From assembly GCA_025351985.1 (NCBI GenBank), contig JANXUW010000203.1, forward strand, positions 1 to 5,834: a stretch of DNA of 5,834 nt, given 5' to 3'. The DNA comes from Pseudolysobacter sp. Its GTDB lineage: Bacteria; Pseudomonadota; Gammaproteobacteria; Xanthomonadales; Rhodanobacteraceae. Of the stretch, positions 5,473 through 5,834 are shown in pieces (the first letter of the stretch is position 1; the number at the start of each line of letters is the position of its first letter). Below the pieces are notes generated by a model that was given only the letters and a program-made list of their open reading frames with translations, was not told the DNA's origin and ran no database searches. Position numbers and translations under genes: made by a program.

Positions 5473-5834
5473 GGTGCGTTCACTGGTGGTCGTGCTCGGC
5501 GATCAGCTCGATTTGCAGGCGGCGGTATTCGATGATTTCGATCTGCTGCGCGATGTCGTGTGGATGGCCGAGGTGGCGGAGGAATCGACGCATGTCTGGT
5601 CGAGCAAACAGCGCATCGCGATGTTCCTGGCGGCGATGCGCCACTTCGCTCAGGCGCTGCGTGAGCTCGGTCGAACCTTGCATTACACGCGCCTGGATGA
5701 TGGCGAGAATCGCGGGACTCTGGCTGCCGAATTGCACGCCGCGATCGATGCATTGAAACCGCAGCGTCTGGTGATCACGGCGCCCGGCGACTGGCGCGTG
5801 TGGCAGTCGATCAAGGCAGTGGCCGAACGCGCCG
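5465..5834 (+). CDS. Cryptochrome/photolyase-related protein (FeS-BCP/PhrB type), 3' end missing
   Basis: The first 123 codons of a protein resembling the deoxyribodipyrimidine photolyase-related family. Members such as Agrobacterium PhrB are (6-4) photolyases with FAD, a [4Fe-4S] cluster and a lumazine antenna; others may be photoreceptors. Visible features are LVVVLGDQLD (residues 7-16), VVWMAEVAEESTHVWSSKQRIAMFLAAMRHFAQAL (32-66), LGRTLHYTRLDD (69-80) and LVITAPGDWRVWQ (104-116), the N-terminal Rossmann-like antenna domain in the order I know from this family. The FAD- and cluster-binding C-terminal part (usually about 500 residues in total) is outside the window, so enzyme class cannot be decided. 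The ATG overlaps the end of the DUF2256 gene by 8 bases (5465-5472), the mark of a two-gene operon. There is no interruption up to the window edge. Confidence 0.88.
   Translation, partial: MTEVRSLVVVLGDQLDLQAAVFDDFDLLRDVVWMAEVAEESTHVWSSKQRIAMFLAAMRHFAQALRELGRTLHYTRLDDGENRGTLAAELHAAIDALKPQRLVITAPGDWRVWQSIKAVAERA

Overview
The window is GC-rich, gene-dense bacterial chromosome with six protein-coding genes, two of them cut by the window edges. Codon use, gene density and protein types suggest a proteobacterium, probably a gammaproteobacterium. A Xanthomonadales/Rhodanobacteraceae-type host is a guess only, because no rRNA or other marker gene is present. I see no tRNA, rRNA, CRISPR array, insertion sequence or phage gene.

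Layout, left to right: (1) the C-terminal four fifths of a GalP/AraE-type sugar:H+ symporter (+, cut at the left edge); (2) converging on it, an exported or membrane-anchored protein with two NIPSNAP-like halves (-); (3) divergent from that, a TetR-family repressor of the LmrA/YxaF type (+). The short region between (2) and (3) holds a near-perfect palindrome, ACCGGT-TG-ACCGGT, inside a sigma70-like promoter for the NIPSNAP gene and over the -35 of a weaker promoter for the repressor; (4) an alpha/beta-hydrolase lipoprotein (+); (5) converging on it, an AlkB-type membrane alkane monooxygenase (-) with all the histidine motifs; (6) divergent from alkB, a 55-codon DUF2256 zinc-ribbon-like gene (+), which overlaps by 8 bases (7) the start of a cryptochrome/photolyase-related gene cut by the right edge.

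How they may work together: the best supported module is repressor plus NIPSNAP gene, where the operator position implies that one TetR protein controls both directions. The second is the DUF2256/photolyase pair, whose overlapping stop and start imply translational coupling and a shared role, probably light-dependent DNA repair. alkB would need rubredoxin and rubredoxin reductase, which are not in the window. The sugar transporter and the lipoprotein esterase have no clear functional tie to their neighbours. No wholly new multi-gene system is evident; the two modules above are the places to look.
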